NCBI RefSeq assembly: GCF_001411555.2
Contig: NC_049909.1
Coordinates: 19,020,623 to 19,084,622, forward strand
Origin: Juglans regia
Taxonomy: Eukaryota > Streptophyta > Magnoliopsida > Fagales > Juglandaceae
DNA: 64,000 nucleotides
Direction: 5' to 3'
Positions 10,640 to 23,600 of this stretch are shown here, in pieces. The notes under the pieces were generated by a model. It saw nothing but the letters and a program-made list of their open reading frames with translations, did no database searches and was not told the DNA's origin. The position numbers were made by a program, and so were the translations under genes. The stretch's first letter is position 1; each line of letters starts with the position of its first letter.

Positions 10640-11235
10640 TTATATACATATATGAGGGAGTTTTTCATTCAAAAGTGAAAAATAAACCACGAAAAAAATG
10701 TACTTTAAATTTTAATTACTATTTCCAAATTAAATGATTGAGACGTATTTAATTTATAAGATCCACATTATTGATATGATATGATTTAATTTGTAAAATA
10801 AAATTTTAACACATCAATATTGTAAATAGTGTATCATATACACTAGCTTATAAATAAAATATAAGTTACTATTACATCTACAAATGAATTACATAAAAAT
10901 AATTTTACAAATTAATATTATTTCATTTGATATATTAGATATATTTTATAATAAAAGTAACTTTACAACTTAACGAATCACATAAAATTATGTCAGTTTG
11001 TGAGATTTCTTTTATATAATCATTTTGTACCTAAAATATTTCTTAAAATATAAATAGAAGCGTTATAAATACAAATAGATTTTATAAAAATGAACTCATA
11101 AAATGAAATAGTTTTATGTGATCTATTAAATTTATTTTATAATAAAAATAATTTTATAATCTAACGTATCAAAATACGTCAAATTAATTTATAAATTTAT
11201 TTTTATATAATTATTTTATCTAAAGTATTTCTCAA
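10640..11235. other. Repeat-rich intergenic stretch between LTP and OXA1
   Basis: Holds at least two copies of the M3 repeat and no coding sequence. At 11270-11420 composition changes abruptly to GC-rich (gggtcgggatggtgcggacg), which I take as the start of the OXA1 promoter and 5' leader region. Confidence 0.45.
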
Positions 11236-11533
11236 ACGTAAAACTACTCCAGATTATAGTCAGCAGAAGGTCGCGAATCGACTTGCTGGTCGAGTATTGG
11301 GTCGGGATGGTGCGGACGTGTCAGCTACGATTGGGCTTGAAGCGTAGACTGGGCCGTGCTGGAGCGGGCTCGAATGAAATGGGCCGATCTGGACTCGGCT
11401 TGACGGATCAGGGTAAATACGATCAGGTCCAAATTCCTCGTGGTAACTCTTTTCCGAAACTCTTCTGGGGTTCTTGGACTGTGTCCCTAAAACTCTTTTA
11501 GCTTCCTCTTCTGCCGGAGGTGGTTTCGTAAAG

Positions 11534-12098
11534 GTGAGCTCTCCTCCAAATCTTCCAATCTGCAGTAGTCTGTGCTCTTGAATTTCGGATTCGAACTCAA
11601 AGATTCAGTATTTGATTCGTGTTTCAAAGCATTTATTTGGCTTAGAATGGATATTGGATCGTTACTGTGATTAAGATTATGAACGAGTTTAGTGGCTTTG
11701 AATTGATTTCACGTTTGTGTTTTTGGAAGTAAACTTTGTAGACAATCGTTGTTATTTAGTTTGTAGGTTAAATTTTAGCTATGCTAACCAGTCGATGCTG
11801 TTAGGGTTTTGCTAGGGTTTAAGAATTTTGATCCGTCTTCTCGTTGTAATATTCTAATCTCGTTGTTAGACATTCTCCTCTGCTTTATTAAAAACCGAAC
11901 ATTTTTAGTGTTGACGTTTTGCTGGGGGTTTAAAGTATTTTGATCTGTCCCCGTCCAATCATTGTAGACTTATTCTCTCGAGCTTAATAGCCGGATACAA
12001 TGTAATTTTTTATGCGTTCTTTAATGTTTTATCAAATTGAGTCTATTTCCTTTTTCTCATGATATTCTCAGACGATTAGTATTGACATTTACTTTCAG
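11534..12098 (+). other. Likely intron in the OXA1 5' UTR
   Basis: The donor AAG|GTGAGCT (11534) and acceptor ...actttcag (ends 12098) flank a T-rich stretch. The acceptor lies 10 bases before the chosen start codon. An in-frame ATG at 12037 would fall inside this intron, which is why 12109 is preferred as start. Confidence 0.6.
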
Positions 12099-12108
12099 AA
12101 TATCACCA

Positions 12109-15100
12109 ATGGCTTATATGCGTAGTCTCTCTACAAGAGCGACACTTATTGCACGAAGATGCCAGCCATCTTTTTGTTATGTTTTCCATGATGACGATCG
12201 AAGACGATGCAAGATTGACGATGATTTTTCTTACCAAAGACCTGATAATTTTTCCCTGATGAGGTCATTTGGAAGTAGCAGCTTCAACAAGTCAGGGGGT
12301 TTAGGTGGCTTTCTCCCAGATAGAGGATGCTCCCACATGTTTCTTCAGCCGAGCTTCGGCCCCACATTTTGCAGGTATATGTCAACTACAGTTGGTGATG
12401 GGTCAGACAAAATTGAAATAATCAGTGATGTCCCTGGGGTTTTCACGGATACAACCATACAAGCTGTGGTTTCCCAGGTTCCAGCAGTGAACGAAGTTGC
12501 CATCGCTGCTGCTGATTCTTTCTTGCCTATCCAGGTCCTGCAGTACTTTATAGATGGTGTACATTCATTTACCGGCTTGAACTGGTGAGGACCCATTTGT
12601 AATTTTCTGTTCTTTGCTTTTCTTTTTTCTTGTTTTAAATTTTAGAATGACATATTTTGTAGCATTATGGTGACTGCTAGTGGATGCTCAGATATCAGAT
12701 ATTTTGGAACGTTGTTTGCTTTTAAGAAAATGCTTCAAGAATTATCACCGATAAAAAAAAAATGCTTCAAGAATTATCGACTGTTAAAAAAGAGATGATG
12801 CGCTGAGAACCAGAAATGAATGAATCACCATGAAATACCTTAAATTCTGACACTCAAAGACAGAAATTTTTACCTATTAATTCTTTAGTTTCAAGACTCC
12901 AAATTTAGTAAGGCGCATGCAAGGAGATGGTGGGTGAGCTTAGAACCATATCGCCAAATAAAATCTATGCCTGGATATCAACAAAGAGTAGTCCGGGATT
13001 TCTTAAAAAACCTCTTTAAGTCAAGAATGTTGAAATGGAATGTAACGTTTCCTTTCTTTTTTCTTGTTTGGTGCTTTCTCATGTGTACTATAGGTGTGCT
13101 AGGGTTGCACTCATTTGCGCTTTATGATGAAATTGACTTATCCAAAAAACTCCTCTTGAGATGATGAGTTAAACACTCTCCAAAGTGGCATCTTTTATGG
13201 TTGCCATTAATATTGTCACAGAATTTACTGTTTAATACTAGGTTTTCCGTTACTGCAAATAATTTATTACCATTATATGTTTAGAGGAAAATGGATGAAC
13301 GATGTGCTTTCTCGCCCATTTGTTTTTAGTTTTCACCACCATCAAAGTTTTGAGGCCATTCGATGTTACAAATAGAAGATCTTTTTACTGTATTTTTATA
13401 TCATTTTTTTACCTTCTTTCAGGTGGGCTTGCATAGCTTTGACAACTCTTTTGATTCGAGGAGCGACACTTCCACTTTTGATAAATCAACTAAAAGCTAC
13501 TGCAAAACTCACTGTATGTGGCAACTTGTTAGTTACTGCAACTTGATTTTTCTAATTGAATTATATCATTGTCTTATGTGCTTGTTGATGATCTTATGCA
13601 CTCGTACCTATTCTCTAATTAAGAAATTTTCCATCGATGTATAAATAGTCTTTGCTAACTCTTACCGGCTGTGCCATTACACATTCGTTGCTGACTTATC
13701 ACTTCCACAAAGTACTTTCTTCATATCTTTTCGTATTGTTTGTGGAGAATCTATCATCTGTGCCGCAAAACTACATTAATCTATACAGTAATATTAAGCA
13801 GCAAATTTTTGTCAGACTCACATGGCATACATCTGTTTATTTTTATCTAGTGGTAATGCATCCTTTATGATTCGTGTATGTTCTGCAGCTATTAAGGCCA
13901 CGCATGGAGGAATTAAAGCAGCAGATGGAGAATAAGGTATTCTGTGTGATTATTATTTGTGTCATGGTATCACTTTGTAAATCCCTGACCACCTGCAGTG
14001 GTTCTGTTGGTACAAATTACCCACGAGTCTAGTGTTACTTACCTAGGACAAGGTGCATGTTATTGCTCATTATTCAGATTTTTATATTTCACTAGTAAGT
14101 TGTTGAAGGATCAACTTGAGCACGTGCTTAGGATCCACGAATATCATGAGTAGTTAGCTCAGGTTTCATATTAGATAAAGCTACCAAGGATGTAGAATGC
14201 TACTTGAAATCAGCTTCTCATTTGTCACCCACCTTAGGTAGCAGACTCCACACTTGAATATATCTATAAAGTGCTTGAAAAGTCATTTAATTCTGGGTTT
14301 ATTTGTGTTCCGAGAAATATTTAGTTATGTTCTCGAAATAGTGAAGGTCCGTCAAGATCTCCTTGTGCCGATATATACTCTTTGTGATAGACCTATATCT
14401 ACTGTGGATGTGAATGCATTACGAAAGTAGATACTTATTAAAATGACAGGTCCTACCGATCTCAAAAAAAAAAAAAAAAAGAAAGACGTCCTAGCATGTG
14501 AACGTTCATCTTTCTTTTCAGGGTATGGAGCCCATGGCTGTGGCTGAAGGTCAACAACAAATGCGGAAGCTTTTTAAGGAGTAAGCTACTTTTCCATGAC
14601 CTCTAAGGGAAAAGTTGTTGGCGTTCATAGTTTTGTAACTTTTTTTTAATTTAATCCCACAAAATTGTGTTGCTGATAGAGATTAATAGTTGACGTGAAA
14701 AAAAGCATGAATGAGCCCCATATGCTGTGATTGTCATATCAATTGCTTTGCAGTGTGTAGTGCAATCTCCTTGTTTAATCTGCCTTAAGGGAAATGTTTG
14801 GTGGTTTCAAGGCCATCAAGAAACTATTGAATATACTATTTTATGTTAATACAAAAGTGCATTTTGTTTATAGACTCAAGTATGAAACCTTTTGTGCCAT
14901 ATTCTCTTTTGAAATACAAGCTTCTATCTTTCTGCTAACCTTGATTAATCGACTCCCCAATGTGACATCAGTTTTCCTGACATCTTCATCCTGCCATTGT
15001 GATTTGGGCTTTGCAGATACGGTGTTAGCCCATTTACTCCCTTGAAGGGACTCTTTATACAAGGTCCTGTGTTCTTCAGTTTTTTCCTTGCGGTAAGATC

Positions 15101-17359
15101 ATTTTATTTGTTCACACTATCCTGCTTATGCTAATTGATTGGTTTTATATTTTATCTCTAGATATGTCCCTGATTACATTTTCTTTGGCAGATTTCAAAT
15201 ATGGCAGAAAAAGTTCCATCATTCAAAGGTGGCGGAGCCTACTGGTTTGTTGATCTCACAACTCCAGATACGTTATACATTTTGCCCGTTTTGACTGCAC
15301 TGACATTCCTAGTAACTGTGGAGGTAGGTACCTGTTTTATGTTTTAATTTATTTAATATTTTTGTACTTTCTGTTTAGATAGGGACCGTGATGAATTTGA
15401 CTTGAGTATTTATTGAACACTATTGTTGTGTTTCCCTTCATATCATTAGGGTGAATGAAGTCCCCTTTATTCTAAGTTGACTTCCTAATTGTTGGGGTGT
15501 ATGTGGAGACTGGTTTTGGAGCTGAAAATCGAGAAACAGAGTGTTTTCTTGATGTGTGCTCGACGTGCGCTTGAGCGAAGTTCGCTCGATGTGCGCTCGA
15601 TAGTGGGCTTGAGCGAAGGTCAACCAGTGAACTCGAGCGAGACACAAACCCTAGTGTTTGCTCGACTCCCGCTTGAAACCCTGCTCTAGCCAATGTTGAT
15701 TTGGCTGTTCGCTCCTGCGCCTCGAGCAAAGAACGCTGATTTTGCCACTTAGGGTTCCAGAGCCGTTTGCTATATATTTGTCATATTTGACTTGTGTTAG
15801 ACGACTTTCAGCATATTTTGAGAGAGAACAATTGTTTAGTGAGTGTATATTGTGTGAGAGAGCAAAAAACCTTAGAAAATGTGAGTTGAGATTGAGTTTT
15901 TGTAATCTTTTGTAATCTCTTCTGCTTAATAAAATTCCTGCAACTGACGTAGGCAATTTGCCGAACCACGTATATTGTGCGTCATGTGCTTGATTGTGAT
16001 TGCTTTTACTTTATTTGCCATCGTTGGTGTGTGTGTTTTACTCAACATTTCACAACACTAATTGCTTCACTTTTAACTTGTAGAGGTTGTATCATTATTC
16101 TTGTTCTACCTTTTCTTTTGCTGTTTTTTATCTCATTTTCTCCATTTTTTTCGAGGGGGAGGGATTCCTGAACTAATTTGAAGTTCAACTCGTTTTGTGT
16201 TTTCCTCAGTGCAACATGCAAGACGGTTTGCAAGGAAATCCTATTGGCAGCACCATGAAAAATGTTTCAAGGGGCCTTGCTGTTCTTGCAGTTCCGTTAA
16301 CCATGAGTTTTCCGAAGGTAATACAACATTTAGTTGCTTTGGAGACATTGTAGTAAAGGACTTTTTTTGTGAATGCTGCTACATGCACGGAGTGAATCAC
16401 GGAATAGTGCATGGATATGTGCAATAACCGTTACTGTTCACGCCAAGGTATCATGAACAGTCAAAACTTTGCACATATCCATGCACCATTCAATGATTCA
16501 TCCTGTACACATATCATTTCCCTGTTTTTGTTCACTTCTAAGGGAAGCATTGATGTTGCAATTAATGATTGCCCTATAATGGTTGCACCCATAAAATTGG
16601 GTGTGTAATTTAGTGTTGATGGAGTCATAAGCGACTACATGAGGTGTCAGTTTACTTTATTAATTTTTCAGTGTTTGTGGTGTCATCTAAATGGTAATAG
16701 AGAGTCGTAAGTGTTGATGTATTTTCCCTTTTTCTTGCTTTGATGGTTGTTTCACTTTTAATGACATAGGAGGATATAATTTACTGTATGGCTTGAAGTC
16801 GAGCTGATGATACTTGTTTTTATGACACTGCAGGCTATATTTTGTTACTGGGTTACATCCAATTTGTTTTCGCTCACGTATGGACTGGGTGAGTCTTTTT
16901 TAGTTTCTAATTTAAGTTCAGCTTCATTTTTACCTTTTCCATCTAGGAAAGTGCAAAGCTTCTTCAGCGTTATGCAGGAATATGCATTGATTTCAGCTGT
17001 AGAAGTCTGGAAGTTGAATAAAGAACTTTGATACCCATTTTATGAAATTTTCTGCTCACTTTTCTTAAATGAAGTGCTTGTGATTTTTGAACTTTTCAGT
17101 ACTTAAATCTCCTGGGGTAAAGAAGTTCTTAGGTATTCCTGAAATACCTTTGGCGCACCCGACTACTGCCCCTCAACCTGCCTTCTCCGCATTTTCAGCT
17201 CTGCAACGTTCTACAGTTGTCAAACAGGAACCTACCCCGGTGCTTCCTGAGTCAGTGAAGCGTTCAGATCAAACAACTTCTTCATCTTCAGTTATCAGTC
17301 AAAGGCTTAGAAGTTTAGAGAAGCAAGTAAAGGGGAGAAAGAAAAACAAGAAGAGGTAA
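12109..17359 (+). CDS. OXA1: Mitochondrial inner-membrane insertase OXA1
   Basis: CDS = join(12109..12584, 13423..13513, 13889..13936, 14522..14580, 15017..15092, 15192..15323, 16210..16317, 16834..16888, 17100..17359), 434 aa, the usual length of plant OXA1. The N-terminus is Arg/Ser-rich without acidic residues (MAYMRSLSTRATLIARR), a mitochondrial presequence. The conserved core starts near residue 135 and includes GLNWWACIALTTLLIRGA, the matrix loop with QLKATAKLT and MEELKQQME, and later membrane segments (SPFTPLKGLFIQGPVFFSFF; LAVLAVPLTMSFP; CYWVTSNLFSL). The C-terminal tail ends in a Lys/Arg-rich cluster (KGRKKNKKR), as in OXA1 proteins that contact the mitoribosome. The family inserts mitochondrially encoded and some imported subunits of respiratory complexes into the inner membrane. 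All junctions are GT-AG and in frame. Introns carry several mobile insertions that leave the exons intact. Confidence 0.93.
12731..12778 (+). mobile_element. Ultra-short retroposon insertion with 16-bp target duplication
   Basis: tgcttcaagaattatc occurs at 12731-12746 and again at 12763-12778. Only accgataaaaaaaaaa lies between. The insert is just a tail end plus poly(A), within OXA1 intron 1. Confidence 0.65.
14451..14486 (+). mobile_element. Probable ultra-short retroposon tail in OXA1 intron 3
   Basis: taccgatctc followed by a run of 17 A. The flanks 'gacaggtccta' and 'gacgtccta' look like an imperfect target duplication. The tail word taccgat matches the inserts at 12747 and 43557. Confidence 0.45.
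15490..16057 (+). mobile_element. Solo LTR of a Copia-type retrotransposon in OXA1 intron 6
   Basis: A 568-bp unit beginning TGTTGGGG and ending CACAACA, so its tips are TGTTG...CAACA. It is flanked by the 5-bp duplication CTAAT (15485-15489 and 16058-16062). Inside are a TATA-like box (ctatatatttg, about 15769), an aataaa signal (about 15928) and the 'acgtaggcaatttgccgaaccacg' type R/U5 region seen in plant Copia LTRs. The U3 part has many ctcgagcga-like words. No internal retroviral-type genes remain. Confidence 0.85.
16385..16509. repeat. Long inverted repeat (hairpin) in OXA1 intron 7
   Basis: Arms of about 55 bp face each other around a 13-nt loop (about 16441-16453). The central 18 bases are a perfect match: gtgcatggatatgtgcaa (16407-16424) against ttgcacatatccatgcac (16469-16486). 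The loop-proximal actgttca pairs with tgaacagt. Outer parts pair with mismatches. It is either a foldback MITE or a miRNA-precursor-like hairpin. Confidence 0.75.
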
Positions 17360-20015
17360 GGAAAAAACATCCATAGTCAGATATCAAACCAAGATTATAA
17401 CTAACGAGTTGACTGCTGTTAAAACCGGTGTAATATTCTTTGAAATGGTTACTCTATATTTATTGTTTTTGGATAAAGGGTTAACGGAGGTGGAGCCCTA
17501 TAAAGGAGGGGTTATTGAATAAGATAGGTTGCAGCTCGAGTTTTTGTAAATTTTGTTAAATCAGTTGGGAATTTTGTTCTAGGATCTGTGTTTTCGGTGA
17601 TGGCAGTATCTGTTATCTGCATGGGTTCAGGATTCCTTCCTGAGTTCACATTTGTTTTTTAAATATATAAATACCTCACTTATTGCGGACGAAAACCGTG
17701 TTTATAAATATTCCTTAAGGGTTACATCTCGACCAAAATTACGAAGATATGGTAGGTTTATTTTGTCTAGTTTGTTTACTCCTTGCGCTTTACATCGATA
17801 TACATCTATATCATGTAAAAAGCTGTCCTAAGTCCCACTTACATCCATTGTAATTTAGTTTTAACTTGAGTGGCTTGTTTTTCAGTTTCAACCGGAGGTA
17901 GAAGAAAAACAAAATCCTCAAGGTTGTCTTGACTTTTGAGAAACTCCACCATGTCCAACACTGTTACAGATTAAAATTTGAGGTTTTTTTTTTGCACCAA
18001 AGTACTAAAATTAGAAGCAGATTTTGTTTCTGCAATTCCAAAAGTAGCCCCAAAATCTTACTGAGCTGACAAAAATGAGCTCACTCGACCTTCTGATTAG
18101 ATTCTGCTCCCGCATATACATTTGACTTTTTAGTAATGATCATCAAATAAACAAAATTAATCACTTTCTGCCTCTAGTATAATCTAATTTCAACAAGCTC
18201 TCAGATTTTGTTTCGCATGAGATATTTTCGATAAATAATGCTGAATATAAGTTTTAAATAGATAAGTTTCATAAAGATTTTTTGTAAAATCAGTCTTACC
18301 AAAAAATAATTTATTTATTTTTTTATATTATTTTCCATGGTGGAGTAAACTTTTTTATAAAATGATTGTACGGAACTTAACAAATTATTACTCATTTTTT
18401 TAAATTTTGGAATTGGCTATTTTCGTGTTTCATATAATTAAAAATCTGTATTTTACCCCCATTTTCAAGATAACTTGCAGTCAAATTTCTTTTAGAATTT
18501 TCGTCGAAAGAGGGATAGACACATTGTATGGCGTTGTATACAGTCTCTCTGGTTTTGTCGCTGATTCAGAGCAGTGAGGCTACTACTTGGACGATCGTGG
18601 CCACTTTCCACGCCAGACAGATTTTCTGCTTTGGTTCTGTCAGGCTTGAAGATCCGATCTTTGCACATTCATCTTTGTATCTTTCCCACCACGAAAAAAT
18701 TAAAACTCTCTGATTCTAACGCCTTTGTATCAACATTATTTGCCAACCCAACCAAGAAGAAAAAAAACGTAATTTGCATTGATTTCTCTGTACTGTCCTT
18801 TGACTTCGTTTCTCGTACGGTTTTTTTGCAGGAATTAGAAACACAGACCTAACCTACATACAACAACAACCACCACCGCCAGCTAAAATGGTTTCTTAAG
18901 TGATGCCAATTAATTTATAATTGAAGGGGTGCAAAGAAAATCCCAAATTAATGGTCGTTAAAAAGGGTGGTCCAGGAGGATTTGGGGTTATGGCAGACCT
19001 ATATTTGCCAACTACTCGTACAGAAAATTTAATACATACCATATAGCGTAGAAACAAGCTCCATGATAGTGTACTTTTTTAGAGTCAGGACGGCCGCCAA
19101 GTTTGAAACGGACACCATTTTTAGATTTTCCTGCCCCAAGGATTTGTTTGTTTTCGTAGAAAAATTAAATAAGTATGAAAAATTAAAAAAAAACAAACGA
19201 GACAGACAGGAAATAAGAATAGTGATGCTACTTTTAAAGCTATCGTGTATTGAATAAGTATTTTACAATAAAATATTCTTTTTAAGTTTAAAGAAATTAT
19301 ATTTGTAATATTAGAATACACATATTTTGTGTACTTTATCTTTTTTAAAAAAATATTAAATATAAGATTTATATGAAAAAAATTATACATTTTAAAATTA
19401 TATCTAATATTTGGTGTAACGTCGGAATTAATTGATGATAATGAAATATGGCATGTTGTTACACGTAGCAATTGATATCTATCGATTAGAAGTGTTTTGA
19501 TGATGACTATTTTATGTCAACCCACCACACATCTCGTGCCCAACTTGCACTATTATTTATAGATTTGCTTTAGAGTTTCCACAATTTTTTTGTAAGACAA
19601 GTTGTTTGAATGAGTCCTAGCAGCGGCAACGTACGTGGAAGGAACCAACAATGACGTGTCAATCAATTGAAAAACCCTACCAGAATTAAGAAGATTTCAA
19701 TCTTACGTACGAAAAGATGGTTTAACATTGTTAACCATCCAACCATATACAATATTTAATTCTCTGGTAAACACCATATCTATATATTTAATTAAAAACG
19801 ATATTTGGAAATATTTTAAAAACACACGTCATCAAATGTTGAAGCATCATGCTCGTAATATTTAATTAAAACTAATATGATAAAATATTAATATTTTTAT
19901 TTTATGTTTCCCGAGTATTACAGTCAAAATAATTATAAAAAAATTATTTTTATAATTTTATTTAAAACTCAATGATAAAACTAAGATTACTTTGAAAAAA
20001 ATGATAATTATATAA
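17360..20015. other. Intergenic region between OXA1 and LACS
   Basis: The first 250 bases are the OXA1 3' UTR region. The rest is AT-rich with short ORFs that match no family (for example 18528-18713 and 19063-19257). Nothing else is recognised. Confidence 0.4.
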
Positions 20016-20172
20016 AGAGAAATGATACTTGCAGTCGTGAGCGTGCAGTCGCTTTGAAAAAAGTGAATAAATAAGGGACCCACCTGAAAAAAAATTAATT
20101 TTTTAATAGTAGACCCCACTCTTTTTCAAAGCGACTGCACGGCGTTTGCGCATTCCACGACTGTATGTAGCA
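20016..20172. mobile_element. MITE (family M2), well-preserved copy
   Basis: Left end agagaaatgatacttgcagt and right end attccacgactgtatgtagc/attactctt form imperfect terminal inverted repeats of about 25 bp. A second near-palindrome, gcagtcgctttgaaaa against ttttcaaagcgactgc, lies inside. The copy at 38722-38893 is closely similar. It sits about 450 bp upstream of the LACS start. Confidence 0.7.
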
Positions 20173-20356
20173 TTACTCTTCTAGTAACACATCTCTTGGT
20201 AGATAGCCAACCCTATTCGATCAGGAATCAAAATAAGATTGGATCAGACGGCGAGGAGAAATTATTGAGAACGAATCAAGATTTTCCAATCTGTCAAGAT
20301 TTGAAATTCAACACTGCGGTTGACCAAACCCAACCCATCCCCGCAATCTCACCGGA

Positions 20357-20375
20357 CTCTCTCTCTCTCTCTCTC
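20357..20375. repeat. (CT)n microsatellite in the LACS 5' region
   Basis: Run of CT dinucleotides about 250 bp upstream of the LACS ATG. Pyrimidine runs are common in plant 5' leaders. A (TA)n run follows at about 20509-20529. Confidence 0.8.
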
Positions 20376-20624
20376 ATATAGAGTCGAGAAAATAAAATTA
20401 AAGAAGAATAAAGAAGTCATATTTACCAATTTTGCCACTCCGGTCACAAACAGAAACAGCCACCTCGCTCTTTTACTATTGCGCTGCCTCTCTACGTGAG
20501 TGCGTGTTTATATATATATATATATATATGAATAGATAGCTAGGACATACATGCACATTCCTTAGAGATACAGAGGGTGGAGCGATCGATTTGTTGCTTC
20601 GAAGGGAGAGCGAGAGAGTCGAGA

Positions 20625-23600
20625 ATGGCGCAGAATAGGTTTATAGTTGAGGTTGAGAAGGCCAAGGAGGCCAAGGATGGGAGGCCATCGATGGGAACGG
20701 TTTACCGCAGCGTTTTTGCCAAGGATGGATTCCCGCCTCCTATTGAAGGAATGCATAGTTGCTGGGATGTGTTCCGGTACTTATTCATTTAGAATTTTGT
20801 TTGGTTGCTGAGAAAAAAAAAAAGGTCCCGGGAAAAGAAATGGAGAAGACTTTTTTTTCTATATTTTGCTTTTTATGATTTCAAAGTAAGAAAGAAAGAA
20901 AAGCTGACTGCATGTGTTTGTTATGTTTGGATTTTAGCGAGGACGAATCTAAAAATAAACAACTTGCTTAAAATTTGTTCTTGAGGATTTCAAGTGCATA
21001 GATGACGAATTTTATTATTTTTGTGACGGTGGAATTAAGGATTTCAGTGACTTTATGTTGTAACCGAACCGGATCATGCTGCTAGATTTTATTTATAAGA
21101 GATTTTTTAAGAACCATGCTAAAATGAGTTTCTTTTTTATTTTTATTTTTCGTGCATGTGATTTAGCTTTGTGATTATTTTGTCCAAAGTTCTTTATTTT
21201 AATGAATAAATATAGTTCTCGGTTTTGCTTCTTTCAAAATCTTGCTTAACTGTGCCTGTTTATTGTCTTAGAACTTACTTTTTTTATTCCGCTTTACCAT
21301 AAGATACTACAACTGTTTTTAATGATGAAAAATGGATAGAGTGATGAATTTATCTTTAGAGAAATGATTATTCCTCGAATCTTTTTGTGTACTTGTTACA
21401 GCATGACTGTCGAGAGATGTCCGGATAATCCGATGCTTGGTCGTCGTGAGATTTTAAATGGGAAGGTAAATGAATCTCGGTACAGTTTGTGCCTCTGATT
21501 TTCTGTGGATTAACTTTGATGTTCTATAACTTGTTTTGACTTTGAACTAAATCTTCATATTGTGCTATATGCCTTTGCAGCCTGGTAAATACGTGTGGCA
21601 AACTTATAAAGAAGTATATGAATTGGTAATTAAAGTGGGAAATGCTATGCGAAGTTGTGGTTTTGGGGAAGTAAGTCTGTATTCTATTATCTATTATACG
21701 AAAGATGCTTTTCCACCCAATACTTGCTTGAAATATCATCATAAGCAATTTTTGTGTCCGACGCTTACCTTTATCTATTGCTGGATTGTAGGGAGCAAAA
21801 TGTGGCATTTATGGTGTAAATTCTCCAGAATGGATTATAAGCATGGAGGTGCATCTATTTTTTCTTTGATTTTTCCCTGATGTCAGTAATGAAGAAGGTG
21901 TATCTTGTAATAATTACCAAAGTAAAATGGAAAAGCTTGGGGTGGAGTCCACTCTCCTATGTTTATGCAGATTAATGATGCTCTTTGCTGCTTAGTTGTC
22001 ATGGTCTTTAGTTTCTCCTAGAAACAGTACGCTTTTTCTCTGAAAAATTTTGATTAACACTGAAAAACTAATGCAGGCCTGCAATGCTCATGGACTCTAT
22101 TGTGTTCCTTTATATGATACTCTAGGTATGGCATATTCACTACAATAGCATGGTTCCTAGATTACTTATAATATATTGGTATTGTTTTTCGTTAACATCC
22201 AATTAATTAAAACCAAAATACAGACCCATCTACTCTCTTGGTACTGAGGTTTTTTATAGCTTGAAAATATGATATAGTCTCTTATATATAAGACGTTCAA
22301 CTTTCTTTCCAAAACTCAACCATTTATATGCATTGACCTTAAACCTTAAATCTTAAGCATCTTGTGAAATGTAATGTTTATTGCTGTTTGATCTGTTCTG
22401 GTTCACTGGTTAGGTGCTGGTGCTGTCGAATTTGTTATACGCCATGCAGAGGTTTCAATTGCTTTTGCTGAAGAGACAAAAATCCCTGAGGTACAATTAT
22501 TATGTGTTTACATTTGTGTTTCCATCTAAAGTGCAGTTGTGGGTGCCTTTTAGAAAGATACTGTCATAGTCACTCCACACTTGAGTGTTACTGGAAGAGG
22601 TCACCTTTCAGTCAATGAGTGCTATGAAAGAGAGAAGTTGTCGGCCTTCTGTTAGTTTTTACCATTTTCATGGGACGGTTCTTTCTTATTAGCTTTTGCT
22701 TTGCCCTTTCAGGTGTTGAAAACCTTGCCTAACACAACAGAGTTCCTCAAAAGTAAGTCAGACTTGTCTTTTGGATTCCTTTGTTTATGCATACACAGAT
22801 AAGAAGTATACACATTTTATTTTGCAGCACTTGTGAGCTTCGGCAAGGTCAGCCCTGAACAAAGGGAGGAAGTTGAGAAGTTTGGGTTGACAATATATTC
22901 GTGGGATGAATTTTTGCAACTGGTAGGATATTTAATGCTTTTCTTTATAGTGTGTTATAAATCTGTTATCGTTTTGAATGTTGAAACAAGCAAAAGGGCA
23001 CTTTTTCTTGAATCATGTTGAATATATTCCTTATATTATCATATACGTTAGAAAATATCCTAGGGCCGCTGGGGAAAATATGAATTTTTGGCATGTACTA
23101 TGAATAGTTTGGTTATACATCTTTCTATATATTTTTGAAATGTGTCATGGTTTACTTTTTTTTCTAACAGTCATTCATGAACCAGCAGATAATTATACAT
23201 GTTATTTGTTTATAGTTATTGGTTCTGATACAAGATTTTGTTTGCCTTGTATTCATAGGGTGATGGAAAACGGTTTGATCTTCCACTGAAGAAGAAAAGT
23301 GACGTGTGTACTATAATGTATACTAGTGGAACTACTGGTGATCCCAAGGGTGTAATGATATCCAATGATAGCATCATTGCTCTTTTAGCTGGGGTGAAGC
23401 GCCTACTCGAGAGTGTTAATGAACAAGTGATTTCCTATTCATTTTAACTTATTATTTATGGAAACATGAACCAGCCTCAATCCACTAAAAATGGAGAGTC
23501 TAATTCCATTTGTTCCTGACATAAGACACTGGCGCATATGGCCATTTAATTTAATTGATCTTTTTATTTTTGTTTCTTTTTATAGTTGCAAGTAAAGGAC

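Noticed and set aside
11283..11501. 72-aa ORF upstream of OXA1
   Set aside because: Falls in the GC-rich promoter/leader stretch; no similarity or conserved motif.
12037..12108. Upstream in-frame ATG for OXA1
   Set aside because: It lies inside a likely 5' UTR intron whose acceptor is at 12098, and the presequence-like N-terminus begins at 12109.
18528..18852. Short ORFs between OXA1 and LACS, one starting with a hydrophobic stretch
   Set aside because: No family similarity, no support for splicing or expression signals, and overlapping frames.
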